A DNA stretch of 63,233 nt from Terriglobia bacterium (lineage in GTDB: Bacteria > Acidobacteriota > Terriglobia > Bryobacterales > Bryobacteraceae), in assembly GCA_020073345.1 (NCBI GenBank), contig JAIQFI010000038.1, positions 1-63,233 of the forward strand, in the 5' to 3' direction. The notes below the pieces were generated by a model. The model was not told the DNA's origin. It ran no database searches and was given only the letters and a program-made list of their open reading frames with translations. The first letter of the stretch is position 1. Each line of letters opens with the position of its first letter. Made by a program: the position numbers and the translations under genes. Shown here in pieces: positions 25,769 through 36,015 of the stretch.

Positions 25769-25800
25769 TTAACCGTTAAGTTAAATAACCACCGGGTTAA
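25769..25800. promoter_or_regulatory. Candidate ArsR operator between arsR and fumC
   Basis: TTAACC at 25769-25774 and GGTTAA at 25795-25800 form outer dyad arms around an AT-rich core (gttaagttaaataacc) holding further TTAA copies. It lies 4 bases upstream of the arsR start and in the only gap between arsR and the divergent fumC. Self-repression of arsR is the natural reading; an effect on fumC is possible. Confidence 0.5.
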
Positions 25801-25844
25801 ATATACTTCTGGGCTGCCGAGTTGTCAAGAGCTTTAATGGAGGC

Positions 25845-27221
25845 ATGAGCGAAACGTTTCGAACCGAACATGACACCATGGGCCCCGTGCGCGTCCCGGC
25901 CGAGGCCCTGTATGGAGCCCAGACCCAACGCGCGGTTGAAAACTTTCCCATCAGCCGGATGCGGTTCGGACGAGGTTTCCTGAGTGCGCTCGGGCTGGTA
26001 AAGTTCGCTGCAGCCCAGGCGAATCAGCAGACCGGTACTCTGCCCTCCCCCATAGCCAACGCCATCGAGACAGCCGCGCAGGAAGTCATGGACGGCCGCC
26101 ACGATTCCCAATTTGTCGTGGACGTGTTCCAGACCGGAAGTGGAACCTCCACCAACATGAACGCCAACGAAGTGATCGCCGCGCGGGCGACAACGTTACA
26201 CGGCAAACCTATACATCCCAATGATCACGTCAACCGCAGCCAGTCGAGCAACGATGTGTTTCCCACGGCGCTACACATCGCCGCGGCGCGAACCGCGCAG
26301 GAAACGCTGCTGCCCGCGATAGACGCGCTCCGTCAGACGCTCGAGGCCAAGCGGAAGCAGTTCTGGGAGATTCTCAAGATCGGACGGACGCATTTGCAGG
26401 ACGCCGTACCCATGCGTCTCGGACAGGAATTCGGCGGATACGCCCGCCAGGTGGAATTGTCACAGGCGAGAATCCGCAAGGCGCTGGAGGATCTCTATGA
26501 ACTCCCGTTGGGCGGCACGGCCGTAGGCTCGGGGATCAATGCTGCACCGGGATTCGCCAAGACAGCCATCGCGATCATTGCGGAGCGAACGGGGCTACCC
26601 TTCCGCGAAGCTCAGAACCACTTTGAAACGCAGGCCGCCCGTGACGGAGCCGTGTTCCTCAGCGGCGCTCTCAAGACCTACGCGATCGCGCTTACGAAAA
26701 TCGCCAATGACATCCGCTGGCTGGGGTCGGGACCGCGCTGCGGCTTGGGCGAACTCCAATTGCCCGAAGTGCAGCCGGGATCGAGCATCATGCCGGGCAA
26801 GGTAAACCCGGTGATCGCAGAAAGCGTGCTGATGGTGTGTGCGCAGGTGATCGGCCACGATGCGACGATTAGCTGGGGCGCGGGCTCGGGCGCGCTCGAG
26901 CTGAACACCATGATGCCGCTGATCGCTTACGACCTGCTGGAGTCGATTGAGCTGCTCGCCGCAGCTTCGCGTAATTTTGAAGAACGATGCATCACGGGGT
27001 TGGAGGCGAACGAAGTCCGCCTGCGGGATACACTCGAACGCTCACTTGCACTGGCGACCGCGCTGACGCCCGAAATCGGCTACGAACGCGCGGCATCCCT
27101 CGCTCATGCTGCGTACGATTCCGGCAGGACAATTCGCAAAACCGCGGAGGAACAGAGTGGCATCGCGCCAGAGAGGCTGGCGGAGCTCCTCGATCCCACG
27201 AAGATGGTCGGTCCTGCTTAG
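25845..27221 (+). CDS. fumC: Class II fumarate hydratase
   Basis: This 458-residue enzyme of the fumarase/aspartase superfamily interconverts fumarate and malate in the TCA cycle. Seen: TEHDTMGPVRVPAEALYGAQTQRAVENFPIS at the start (class II signature region), VFQTGSGTSTNMNANEV, NRSQSSNDVFPTA, IGRTHLQDAVPMRLGQE and the superfamily signature GSSIMPGKVNP near residue 315. The length is normal. GGAGG lies very close to ATG 25845. It is transcribed alone. Confidence 0.95.
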   Translation: MSETFRTEHDTMGPVRVPAEALYGAQTQRAVENFPISRMRFGRGFLSALGLVKFAAAQANQQTGTLPSPIANAIETAAQEVMDGRHDSQFVVDVFQTGSGTSTNMNANEVIAARATTLHGKPIHPNDHVNRSQSSNDVFPTALHIAAARTAQETLLPAIDALRQTLEAKRKQFWEILKIGRTHLQDAVPMRLGQEFGGYARQVELSQARIRKALEDLYELPLGGTAVGSGINAAPGFAKTAIAIIAERTGLPFREAQNHFETQAARDGAVFLSGALKTYAIALTKIANDIRWLGSGPRCGLGELQLPEVQPGSSIMPGKVNPVIAESVLMVCAQVIGHDATISWGAGSGALELNTMMPLIAYDLLESIELLAAASRNFEERCITGLEANEVRLRDTLERSLALATALTPEIGYERAASLAHAAYDSGRTIRKTAEEQSGIAPERLAELLDPTKMVGPA

Positions 27222-27382
27222 GTTGAACCGGATATCGCACGCAACGTAAGAACTACCGCGGAGATTTTTCGCGATTCCCGTGGTCCCGTAGCGGAAGCAC
27301 GTTTAAATTCAGGCACTAGCGTGCCGCGGCCTGTTACCTGCATTACCGTTACACGGGATCTACCCCGTGAAGGAAACAAATC

Positions 27383-28183
27383 ATGAAACGTTTCTCCTCA
27401 TTGAAAAATGGGTTACCAATAGCGGCCCTAGCCCTGCTGGGTTGCGCGATTCTCAATCCGCTGTTGAAGGCGGATGAATACAATCGAAAAACCGTGATCA
27501 CCATCAACCAACCTCTCGAGGTTCCGGGCGTGGTATTGGCGCCGGGAACTTACGTGATGAGGTTGTTCAATTCGTCCAGCGACCGCCATATCGTCCAGTT
27601 CATGACCGAGGACCAGAAACAGCAACTGGCGCTCACGTTCGCAGTCGCGGCGGATCGCGTCCGTCCGACCGGGAGGACCGTTCTGACGATGTATGAAGGC
27701 GCCCGCGGAGAGCCGCCCGCTATTCGCACGTGGTTTTATCCGGGTGACGTGGTAGGACAGGAATTCCTCTATCCGCACAAGCAAGCCGTTCGCATCTCAG
27801 AGCGAACGAACCAAAATGTGCCGGAGGTGGAGACCGGGCAGGCAGCTTCGGCCAAGGAAGCTGCCGCCGCGGTCGTTCCTGCTGCCGAACCGGCGAAGAG
27901 TAACGAGTCACCCGGTGAGTCGGTCTTCATCGCCAAGGCTGAACCCGCTCCCCCGCCAGCGCCCGCGCCGATAGCGGCGCCTGAACCACAGCAGCCTGCG
28001 GCCGAACAGCAGTCTCCTGCCGCGAACAACGCTCAGGCTCCCGCGGAGCCACCTGCAGCCACGGCAGCCGATGACACTTTGCCGAAGACCGCCGGTAAGG
28101 GGCCGCTGGCGGCTTTGATCGGCGGCCTTTCGTTCATCCTGGCATTCTGCCTGCGAAAGATGAAGGGCAGCCGGTTGCTCTAG
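27383..28183 (+). CDS. Exported protein with LPKTA sorting signal, likely sortase substrate
   Basis: The protein has 266 residues; AAGGA precedes ATG 27383. A signal peptide (residues ~1-30) leads to a beta domain (TVITINQPLEVPGVVLAPGTYVM, then HIVQFMTEDQKQ). An Ala/Pro/Glu-rich disordered linker follows (about 150-230). The C-terminus has LPKTAG at 233, a hydrophobic helix (LAALIGGLSFILAFCL) and a basic tail (RKMKGSRLL), the full layout of a sortase sorting signal. The sortase gene follows 15 bases later, so the pair is very likely functional together. Confidence 0.85.
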   Translation: MKRFSSLKNGLPIAALALLGCAILNPLLKADEYNRKTVITINQPLEVPGVVLAPGTYVMRLFNSSSDRHIVQFMTEDQKQQLALTFAVAADRVRPTGRTVLTMYEGARGEPPAIRTWFYPGDVVGQEFLYPHKQAVRISERTNQNVPEVETGQAASAKEAAAAVVPAAEPAKSNESPGESVFIAKAEPAPPPAPAPIAAPEPQQPAAEQQSPAANNAQAPAEPPAATAADDTLPKTAGKGPLAALIGGLSFILAFCLRKMKGSRLL

Positions 28184-28198
28184 ACCGCCGGAACACAC

Positions 28199-28735
28199 GT
28201 GTTGAAGACGACATGGTTCTTGTGGACGCTTGGTCTCCTCAGCGTTGGTTACTGGGTCCAGCTCAGTGTCAAAGCCAAGTGGAGTCAGATGCGGGGCGCT
28301 CGCGAGCTTGAGCGCCCGGGCGTTTCGACAATGACACACTCGCCCGGCGACGTGGTCGGGCGCTTGGAGATCCCGAGGCTAAGTGTGTCGACGGTTGTTT
28401 TCGAAGGCGCGGATCAAGACGTGCTGGAACGCGGGGCCGGACACCTCCCCGGCTCCGCGCTGCCGGGGAATCGGGGGAATACGGTGCTGGCCGCGCATCG
28501 TGATACGTTTTTTCGACCCCTGCGCGGCATCCGGATCGGAGACGTGGTTAAAATCCACACGCCACCCAAGGACAGCGTCTACATTGTGGAATCGGCCCGG
28601 GTGGTCGAGCCGGATGAAGTGGACGTCCTCAAGCCAACGCGGGAGCCGGCTCTGACACTGATTACGTGTTATCCGTTCCGTTATATCGGTCCAGCGCCGG
28701 AACGGTTCGTAGTGCGGGCGGTCCTGGCTCGCTGA
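28199..28735 (+). CDS. Sortase, class D-like
   Basis: The 178 residues start at GTG 28199. A membrane anchor (FLWTLGLLSVGYWVQLSV) precedes the sortase barrel. Catalytic residues are His in VLAAHRDTFF, Cys in LTLITCYPF and Arg in PERFVVRAV. The TxTC-like motif with CYPF and the LPxTA-type partner suit class D. The enzyme would cleave its substrate between Thr and Ala/Gly and join it to an amine; in a diderm cell the acceptor is not obvious. Confidence 0.9.
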   Translation: MLKTTWFLWTLGLLSVGYWVQLSVKAKWSQMRGARELERPGVSTMTHSPGDVVGRLEIPRLSVSTVVFEGADQDVLERGAGHLPGSALPGNRGNTVLAAHRDTFFRPLRGIRIGDVVKIHTPPKDSVYIVESARVVEPDEVDVLKPTREPALTLITCYPFRYIGPAPERFVVRAVLAR

Positions 28736-28747
28736 CAGGCGACAATA

Positions 28748-28770
28748 GACAGGCGACAAGATCGCCTGTC
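28748..28770. terminator. Hairpin between convergent sortase and TPR genes
   Basis: GACAGGCGA and TCGCCTGTC are perfect 9-base arms around CAAGA, in the 49-base gap between two convergent stops. An extra upstream copy of aggcgaca makes an alternative pairing. The U-tract is weak on both strands, so it may act as a bidirectional terminator or an RNA stabiliser. Confidence 0.55.
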
Positions 28771-28784
28771 ATAGCCCTAAACTG

Positions 28785-30392
28785 TCAGGCCTGGAAGTAT
28801 CCAGCGGCCAGATCAGGCTTCTGTTCCAGGGCCTGGCGCCAGTAGTTGCGTGCTTCCTCGACCGACCCCTTGGCCTTGAGAGCATGTCCCAGGTTGAGCA
28901 GAGCCTCGGCGAAGTTGGGCCGCTCGGTGAGCGCTTCTTTGTAAAGCTTGATGGCGTCGTCCAGTTGCCCGGATTTCTGAAGCAGCAGTCCGGTGTTGTA
29001 GAACAGTTCCGGAGTGCGCTCACCGGATTCGATGAGCTTGGCCTGCAGATCGAGAGCCTTAGGCAAGTCCTCGCGCTCGACGGCCATCGCGGCCAGGCCG
29101 CGCATCGCGTCCAGCGACGCTGGCTCGGTTTCGAGGACAGCCTGGAAGGCTTTCGCGGCTTCGTCGTGCACGCCCAGCTTCCAGTACGCCAAGCCCAGAT
29201 TCAACTGCGCCTCGGGCCACGGAGTCCGCTTCCGGACGCAATTCTGGAAGGCTTCGGCCGCCCCGCGATGATCGTCGCGCTGCAGGCGCAGGTATCCCAG
29301 GCGGAACCAGGCATCTTCCCATTCGGGATTCCGCGCCAGAAGCTTGGCGTACAGCCGCTCGGCTTCTTCCTTCTGACCTTGCTGCTCGAGCACGCTGGCC
29401 AGGTTGTAAATCACGTCCGCCAGATCCGGCGCGATTTGCAGAGCCCGCTCGTAGTTTTCGCGCGCGCCCTTCAAGTCGCCCTTTTCCTGCAGAACGATGC
29501 CGAGATTGACATGTGCCTGCTTGGCGTCGGGCCGGATGCGCACCGCTTCGGCATACGCCTTGACGGCGGCATCGGTCCGGTTGCACTTCTGCTGTGCCAC
29601 CCCGAGATTAAACCAACGCTCGAAGTGATCCGGCGTAAACTCAACTAATTTCTCGCAATAACGCGCTGCCGCTTCGTAATCTTTGGTATGAAATGCGCAG
29701 GTGGCCAGACCTTCCAGCGCGGCCTGGGAGTGCGGGCGGATCGACAGGAGCCGCTCGGAATATTTCTGGATGGAATCGGTCTCTTTACGGGCCATGCCGA
29801 TGGTAATCAGATTCACCAGGCATTCTTCCGATTGCGGGCTCTTTTCCAGGATCTTGGTGTAGAGGCTGCTGGCCTCGTCGAACTTCCACAGCAATTGTAA
29901 GGCGACAGCCTTGCCGAACAGAGCGGTCTCGTGTTCCGGCTGCCCCGCCAGAACCTTGTCGAAGCAGCTGATCGCCGGCTCCGGCTTCTCCTGGCGCAGC
30001 AGGCAGATGCCCCAGCCCAGATTGGCCTCTTCCCGCTCCGGGTCCACTTGCAAGGCTTTCTGGAAACAATCCGAGGCTTCCTGCCAGCGGCCGAGTTTCT
30101 CGAAACAAATCCCCAGGTTGAAATGCGCGGTGGGATGGTGCGGGACGGCGCTCAGCAGCTTCTCGTAGGTCTTTACAGCGTCGTCATACTGCTCCAGCTC
30201 AAACTGGATATGGCCTTTGGCGGCGTAGATGTCGGCGCCCTGCTCGCCGTTTTCGATGGCGGTGTTGAGCTCGCGCAAGGCTTCCTTGCGCTTGCCTTCC
30301 AGGTGCAAGGAAACCGCTCGCGCCAGAGACGCCGATACCGGCTGTACGCCAGCGGCTTGTGGCGCCGCGTCTGTTTTTTTCTTTCCACTCAT
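28785..30392 (-). CDS. Long TPR-repeat protein
   Basis: ATG 30392 overlaps the upstream stop in ATGA and gives 535 residues. After a basic start (MSGKKKTD) nearly the whole protein is TPR, about 14 repeats, e.g. AHFNLGICFEKLGRWQEASDC, AQLNLGLAYWKLGVHDEAAKA and ALLNLGHALKAKGSVEEARNY. There is no signal peptide, so a cytoplasmic scaffold is likely. Coupling to the zinc-ribbon membrane protein gene upstream implies joint action; partners unknown. Confidence 0.88.
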   Translation of the reverse strand: MSGKKKTDAAPQAAGVQPVSASLARAVSLHLEGKRKEALRELNTAIENGEQGADIYAAKGHIQFELEQYDDAVKTYEKLLSAVPHHPTAHFNLGICFEKLGRWQEASDCFQKALQVDPEREEANLGWGICLLRQEKPEPAISCFDKVLAGQPEHETALFGKAVALQLLWKFDEASSLYTKILEKSPQSEECLVNLITIGMARKETDSIQKYSERLLSIRPHSQAALEGLATCAFHTKDYEAAARYCEKLVEFTPDHFERWFNLGVAQQKCNRTDAAVKAYAEAVRIRPDAKQAHVNLGIVLQEKGDLKGARENYERALQIAPDLADVIYNLASVLEQQGQKEEAERLYAKLLARNPEWEDAWFRLGYLRLQRDDHRGAAEAFQNCVRKRTPWPEAQLNLGLAYWKLGVHDEAAKAFQAVLETEPASLDAMRGLAAMAVEREDLPKALDLQAKLIESGERTPELFYNTGLLLQKSGQLDDAIKLYKEALTERPNFAEALLNLGHALKAKGSVEEARNYWRQALEQKPDLAAGYFQA

Positions 30393-32710
30393 GGTTGCCA
30401 GCTCCCGTTTGTAGTGTCGTAAGGCGCCAGATAAGCGCACAGGCGTCCTAACATGTCGTACTGGTGCGTAATCTGCACCCAACGCAAACGGCTCGCCTCG
30501 CCGCTCGCGGTAAAGAACCCGACCCCACCCCGAGGTAAGCGGGTCTCTGTCCAGCTATCGGCCATTTGTCCCTGCACCTCTACAGTAAAATCGGAGCCTC
30601 GCATATCCATGCGGACGCGGTAGAGCGTATCCTCACGTGCGTTAAGGGGAATCGTGACGTCATGGCGATCCATCGCCTTGCCGCCGATCACGGCATAGCG
30701 AGTCATGCCGATGACCGGAATCGGGCCGGATTTCACCACCTCCAGCTTCACGACGTAGAAGTTATCGAAGTCGGCTGCGCGCACCACCCAGCTCAGAGCT
30801 TTCTTGTCGATCAGCCCCAGAAACTGTACTTGATAATCGGCCAGGTTCACCGAGGGCCGGTATATAGCCAGGGGGCCGGGCCGCACAAATCCGGTGGCGT
30901 CGAAGGACCATTCCGTGGTGGAGCCGCCGGGGCTGGCCCAATTGTCCAGGCCCGAGCGGAAATCTTCATCCAGAGCGATGGCTGCGCGACTTTCCAGAGA
31001 CTGGCGGACGTTCACTAACCCGTCATTCAAAACCCGCTTGAAGCTGGTCGGGACACTGGTTGAGGCCTGAGGAGCGGCAGACGCGATCCGCGGCCAATCT
31101 TTATGGAAGACCAGGGCGAGCAGCATGGGAATCGCGAATAACAGAAGTTTCAGATCGCGGGGTGCGTGCTGCCAGAAACCGGTGGCATGGGCCCATGCCG
31201 GTTCCAGCTTCTTCAGCCCATTACCACGCGTCCAGGAGCCAAACCCGGTTTCCTTCGTCCGCAGGGCGTCCTCGGGCGGCTTGCGATCCAGTGGCTCGAG
31301 TCCTGAGGACGGAAGCACCGGATGGGCCTCGACAGCCTGAGGCAGCAGGCGCGCGATCGGCTCGGGACGTGTAGCATCCCCGGCCGGTTGGCCCGTCTTG
31401 CCAAAAGTCAGCGGCAGTAATCCAGTGGTCTGCGGCCCTGCAGTGTCGCAGGCGCGGCAGGCGAAGCTCGGCATGGTGATATCCGAGGAGACCCCCGTCG
31501 ACAGATCCAACGCCGCGGAGTCGGTTGTTCGAAGCGCGAAACCCTTCTGCACGGGCCTCTGGATAGAGACGAGGCTTCGGAGTCCCGCCAAGCCCATGTG
31601 GTTGACGGACGCCACAACCGGCATGCGTGCGACGGAAATCCCTGCCGGATTTACCACGATCTCTGAAATCTCGACGCCGTTTACGACATTTCCTTGCGCG
31701 GGCAGCACGGTGCCTGGAAGCTGCCGCATTCCCGCGCTGAAAAGTTGATAAGCGGGGGCTACAGCCAGCGAGGCCACGGCGGGTAACGCCATCTGCACGG
31801 TCGCATCGAACTGGGTCGGCGGCGGGCAGGCCACTGCCCAGGCCGGCTGGTGCGCGACGAACTGACTCAGTGCGTGCAGCCGGTCCGGATGCGGAACCTG
31901 CTGGTCGAGCAATTCAACCAGCACGTCGCTCTGCGGGGGAACTTCCAGCACAACCTTGGTGGCGGGCGCCGGTTCCATCTCCAGAACCTGGAAGTTCGAT
32001 TCCATCGAGGCGGCGGTTGGCCGGGGTTCAAGCGCCACCGTGAGCGGCAATCCCACCCGACCGGCCTTGCGCATCCCAACTGCGGGCTTTTTCGACCGCG
32101 GAAGGCAAAGCGCAATTTCGCTGTCTTGCGGAACGCTGGCTGCGCCGGCGGATTTTAGGCTATCCGGAAGCTGCGGTCCAAGGTACCACCAGATGGGGAT
32201 CGGCTGGCCTTGCGGCAGGGCCTTGGTTTCCCAGACGCTCGATACGTGTGATGGTGGCAGCGGCTGACAGGTGATTTCGTATTCGAACGGGTCGGCTGCC
32301 ACCAGTTCCGGTGAACATCCGCTCAAGGGAAGCAACTCGGGAGCCAGCAAGCCGAGCAAGTCTGAAGCCTCGAGAGGAGCCTCGGTCAGGTCAGGAATCC
32401 GATTCAGAAGAGGAGCGGAAACTGGATCCAGCTCCAGCTCGGGGAGCTCGAGGCGGACCACGGTCGCCGTTTCTGGTTCAGGGTATGGGGTTGGTTCCTG
32501 GGCAGCTTGCTGCTGAGCCAGGGACCGGAAGGAGCGGAGCGAACTGTGGCTCTGGTGGAGCCGTTCGATGGCTAACCGCTCTTGTTCCTGCCAGTATGAC
32601 TTCCGGTGCGCGCTGGAACAGAATTGTCCGTGCGTGATTTTGCGATAGAGCGGCAGTCTGCCCTCGCAATATAGACACCGGGTGTCATCCGACCATGACA
32701 TCGATTCCAT
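30389..32710 (-). CDS. Unknown zinc-ribbon/membrane protein with C-terminal LamG-like domain
   Basis: The protein has 773 residues. The N-terminus has a small zinc-finger pattern (CLYCEG, then QFCSSAHRKSYW). A long, low-complexity, Pro/Leu/Glu-rich middle follows (about 60-500). One membrane helix is at about 520-540 (LKLLLFAIPMLLALVF). The C-terminal ~190 residues form a jelly-roll of the LamG/DUF1080 kind (EDFRSGLDNWAS, WVVRAADFDNFYVVKLEV, PRGGVGFFTASGEASRLRWV). The zinc finger would be cytoplasmic and the jelly-roll external. I know of no function. The start could also be ATG 32701. The 109-base gap up to cimA holds nothing clear. Confidence 0.65.
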   Translation of the reverse strand: MESMSWSDDTRCLYCEGRLPLYRKITHGQFCSSAHRKSYWQEQERLAIERLHQSHSSLRSFRSLAQQQAAQEPTPYPEPETATVVRLELPELELDPVSAPLLNRIPDLTEAPLEASDLLGLLAPELLPLSGCSPELVAADPFEYEITCQPLPPSHVSSVWETKALPQGQPIPIWWYLGPQLPDSLKSAGAASVPQDSEIALCLPRSKKPAVGMRKAGRVGLPLTVALEPRPTAASMESNFQVLEMEPAPATKVVLEVPPQSDVLVELLDQQVPHPDRLHALSQFVAHQPAWAVACPPPTQFDATVQMALPAVASLAVAPAYQLFSAGMRQLPGTVLPAQGNVVNGVEISEIVVNPAGISVARMPVVASVNHMGLAGLRSLVSIQRPVQKGFALRTTDSAALDLSTGVSSDITMPSFACRACDTAGPQTTGLLPLTFGKTGQPAGDATRPEPIARLLPQAVEAHPVLPSSGLEPLDRKPPEDALRTKETGFGSWTRGNGLKKLEPAWAHATGFWQHAPRDLKLLLFAIPMLLALVFHKDWPRIASAAPQASTSVPTSFKRVLNDGLVNVRQSLESRAAIALDEDFRSGLDNWASPGGSTTEWSFDATGFVRPGPLAIYRPSVNLADYQVQFLGLIDKKALSWVVRAADFDNFYVVKLEVVKSGPIPVIGMTRYAVIGGKAMDRHDVTIPLNAREDTLYRVRMDMRGSDFTVEVQGQMADSWTETRLPRGGVGFFTASGEASRLRWVQITHQYDMLGRLCAYLAPYDTTNGSWQP

Positions 32711-32819
32711 TGTGCGGTCGGGGCGGGGAAAATACTACGCAGTGAACCCCTTAGGCAATACTTAGGGATTTTGCTTATCTTTGGGCTTCTTCTTTAGCCG
32801 ATTCGAGCTATCCGGAGTC

Positions 32820-34418
<1,599 letters not shown>

Positions 34419-34422
34419 AGCG

Positions 34423-35445
34423 TTACGTAGCGGCTGGTACGCCCACTTCCTTTTTCTTCTTGAGGAACGTCATCATCTTGCGCAGCTCGGCCCCGACTTT
34501 CTCGATGGGCTGATTCTCCTGCGCGGCGCGCATCGCCAGGAACTTCTTGCGTCCCGTCCTGTTTTCTTCCATCCATTCGCGCGCGAACTGGCCGGACTGG
34601 ATCTCTCCCAGGATCTTTTTCATCTCGGCGCGGGTCTGGTCGGTAACGATGCGCGGACCACGGGTGTAATCGCCATACTCGGCCGTATCCGAAACGGAAT
34701 AGCGCATGTAGCTGAGGCCGCCCTCATAGATCAGATCGACAATCAGCTTCACTTCATGCAGGCACTCGAAATAGGCCATTTCCGGGGCATAGCCGGCGTC
34801 GACAAGGGTTTGGAACCCGGCGCGGATCAGCTCGCTGACCCCGCCGCAGAGGACGGTCTGCTCACCGAACAAGTCGGTCTCGGTTTCTTCCTTGAACGAC
34901 GTTTCGAGAATGCCGGCTCGCAGGCATCCAATCCCGCCGCCGTACGCCAGAGCGTTCTTGAGCGCGTTGCCCGAGGCGTCCTGATGGATCGCGACCAATC
35001 CGGGGACTCCCTGCCCTTCCGTGAACACTTCGCGGACGCGATGCCCGGGAGCCTTCGGAGCGATCATGCTGACGTCGATATTCTTGGGCGGCGTAATGAA
35101 CCCGAAGTGAATATTGAAGCCGTGCGCGAACATCAGGGTCTTACCGGGGGTCAGGTACGGCTCGATATCTTTTTTGTACAGCTCGCCCTGGATGTGATCC
35201 GGGACCAGCATCATGATGATCTGGGCGGCCTTGGCGGCGTCGGCGACGGAGAGGACCCGCAGTCCCGCGGCTTCCGCTTTCGCCTTGCTCTTGCTGCCTT
35301 CAGGCAGGCCGACGATGGAATCGAGGCCCGAATCGCGCAGATTCAGCGCGTGCGCGTGCCCCTGGCTGCCGTAGCCGATAATGGCGATCGTCTTGCCTTT
35401 GAGAAGCGAAGGATCGCCGTCTTTTTCGTAATATTTCGTGACCAT
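34423..35445 (-). CDS. ilvC: Ketol-acid reductoisomerase
   Basis: The 340-residue class I enzyme carries out the second step of valine/isoleucine synthesis. The Rossmann motif [19 protein letters not shown] and the cofactor loop [12 protein letters not shown] indicate NADPH preference. Mg/substrate residues are in the C-terminal knot ([30 protein letters not shown]). It sits between ilvN and cimA. Confidence 0.96.
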   Translation of the reverse strand: MVTKYYEKDGDPSLLKGKTIAIIGYGSQGHAHALNLRDSGLDSIVGLPEGSKSKAKAEAAGLRVLSVADAAKAAQIIMMLVPDHIQGELYKKDIEPYLTPGKTLMFAHGFNIHFGFITPPKNIDVSMIAPKAPGHRVREVFTEGQGVPGLVAIHQDASGNALKNALAYGGGIGCLRAGILETSFKEETETDLFGEQTVLCGGVSELIRAGFQTLVDAGYAPEMAYFECLHEVKLIVDLIYEGGLSYMRYSVSDTAEYGDYTRGPRIVTDQTRAEMKKILGEIQSGQFAREWMEENRTGRKKFLAMRAAQENQPIEKVGAELRKMMTFLKKKKEVGVPAAT

Positions 35446-35454
35446 TTACGTGGG

Positions 35455-36006
35455 TTACTCCGTGGTTTTCAGGACCTCTTGGTCCATTTCTAAATGTTCT
35501 TTGTGCACCGGCGGCGCCAGCTTTACTTTCTTCGCTTCGAGCGGCACCGAAACCAAGCCGGACCGGGTCACTTCAATCTCGCCATAGCGCTGCATGGTGC
35601 GGATGAATGCATCGAGCTTTTCTGGATCGCCTGTGGCTTCGAGAGCGTAGCCGTCCGCCGCGCTGTCTACCGCCTTCGCGCCGAAGATCTCGGCTTCTTT
35701 GAGCACGGCCATGCGATTCTCCTGTGTAGTCCCGATCCACAGCAGAACTAATTCGCGTCGAACAGCGGAGCCTTCGGTCAGATCCGTGACTTGCAGCACG
35801 TTAACCAGCTTGTTGATCTGCTTGATCACCTGCGCGCGCTGGCTGGATTCGATATCGACCACGATGCTCATGCGCGACAGCTCCGGATCGAGCGTCCTCG
35901 CGACCGTGAGGCTTTCGATGTTGTAGCCGCGAGCCGAGAGCACACCCGTCACGCGCATGAGAGCGCCCGGCTTGTTCTCGACCAGCAATGAAATCAATTG
36001 CAACAT
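35455..36006 (-). CDS. ilvN: Acetolactate synthase small (regulatory) subunit
   Basis: The 183 residues contain an N-terminal ACT domain (ISLLVENKPGALMRVTGVLSARGYNIESLTV) and a C-terminal activation domain (LVLLWIGTTQENRMAVLKEAE). It confers valine feedback control on the IlvB subunit. It starts 9 bases after the ilvB stop. The name ilvH would be equally valid. Confidence 0.95.
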   Translation of the reverse strand: MLQLISLLVENKPGALMRVTGVLSARGYNIESLTVARTLDPELSRMSIVVDIESSQRAQVIKQINKLVNVLQVTDLTEGSAVRRELVLLWIGTTQENRMAVLKEAEIFGAKAVDSAADGYALEATGDPEKLDAFIRTMQRYGEIEVTRSGLVSVPLEAKKVKLAPPVHKEHLEMDQEVLKTTE

Positions 36007-36015
36007 TCGCTACTC

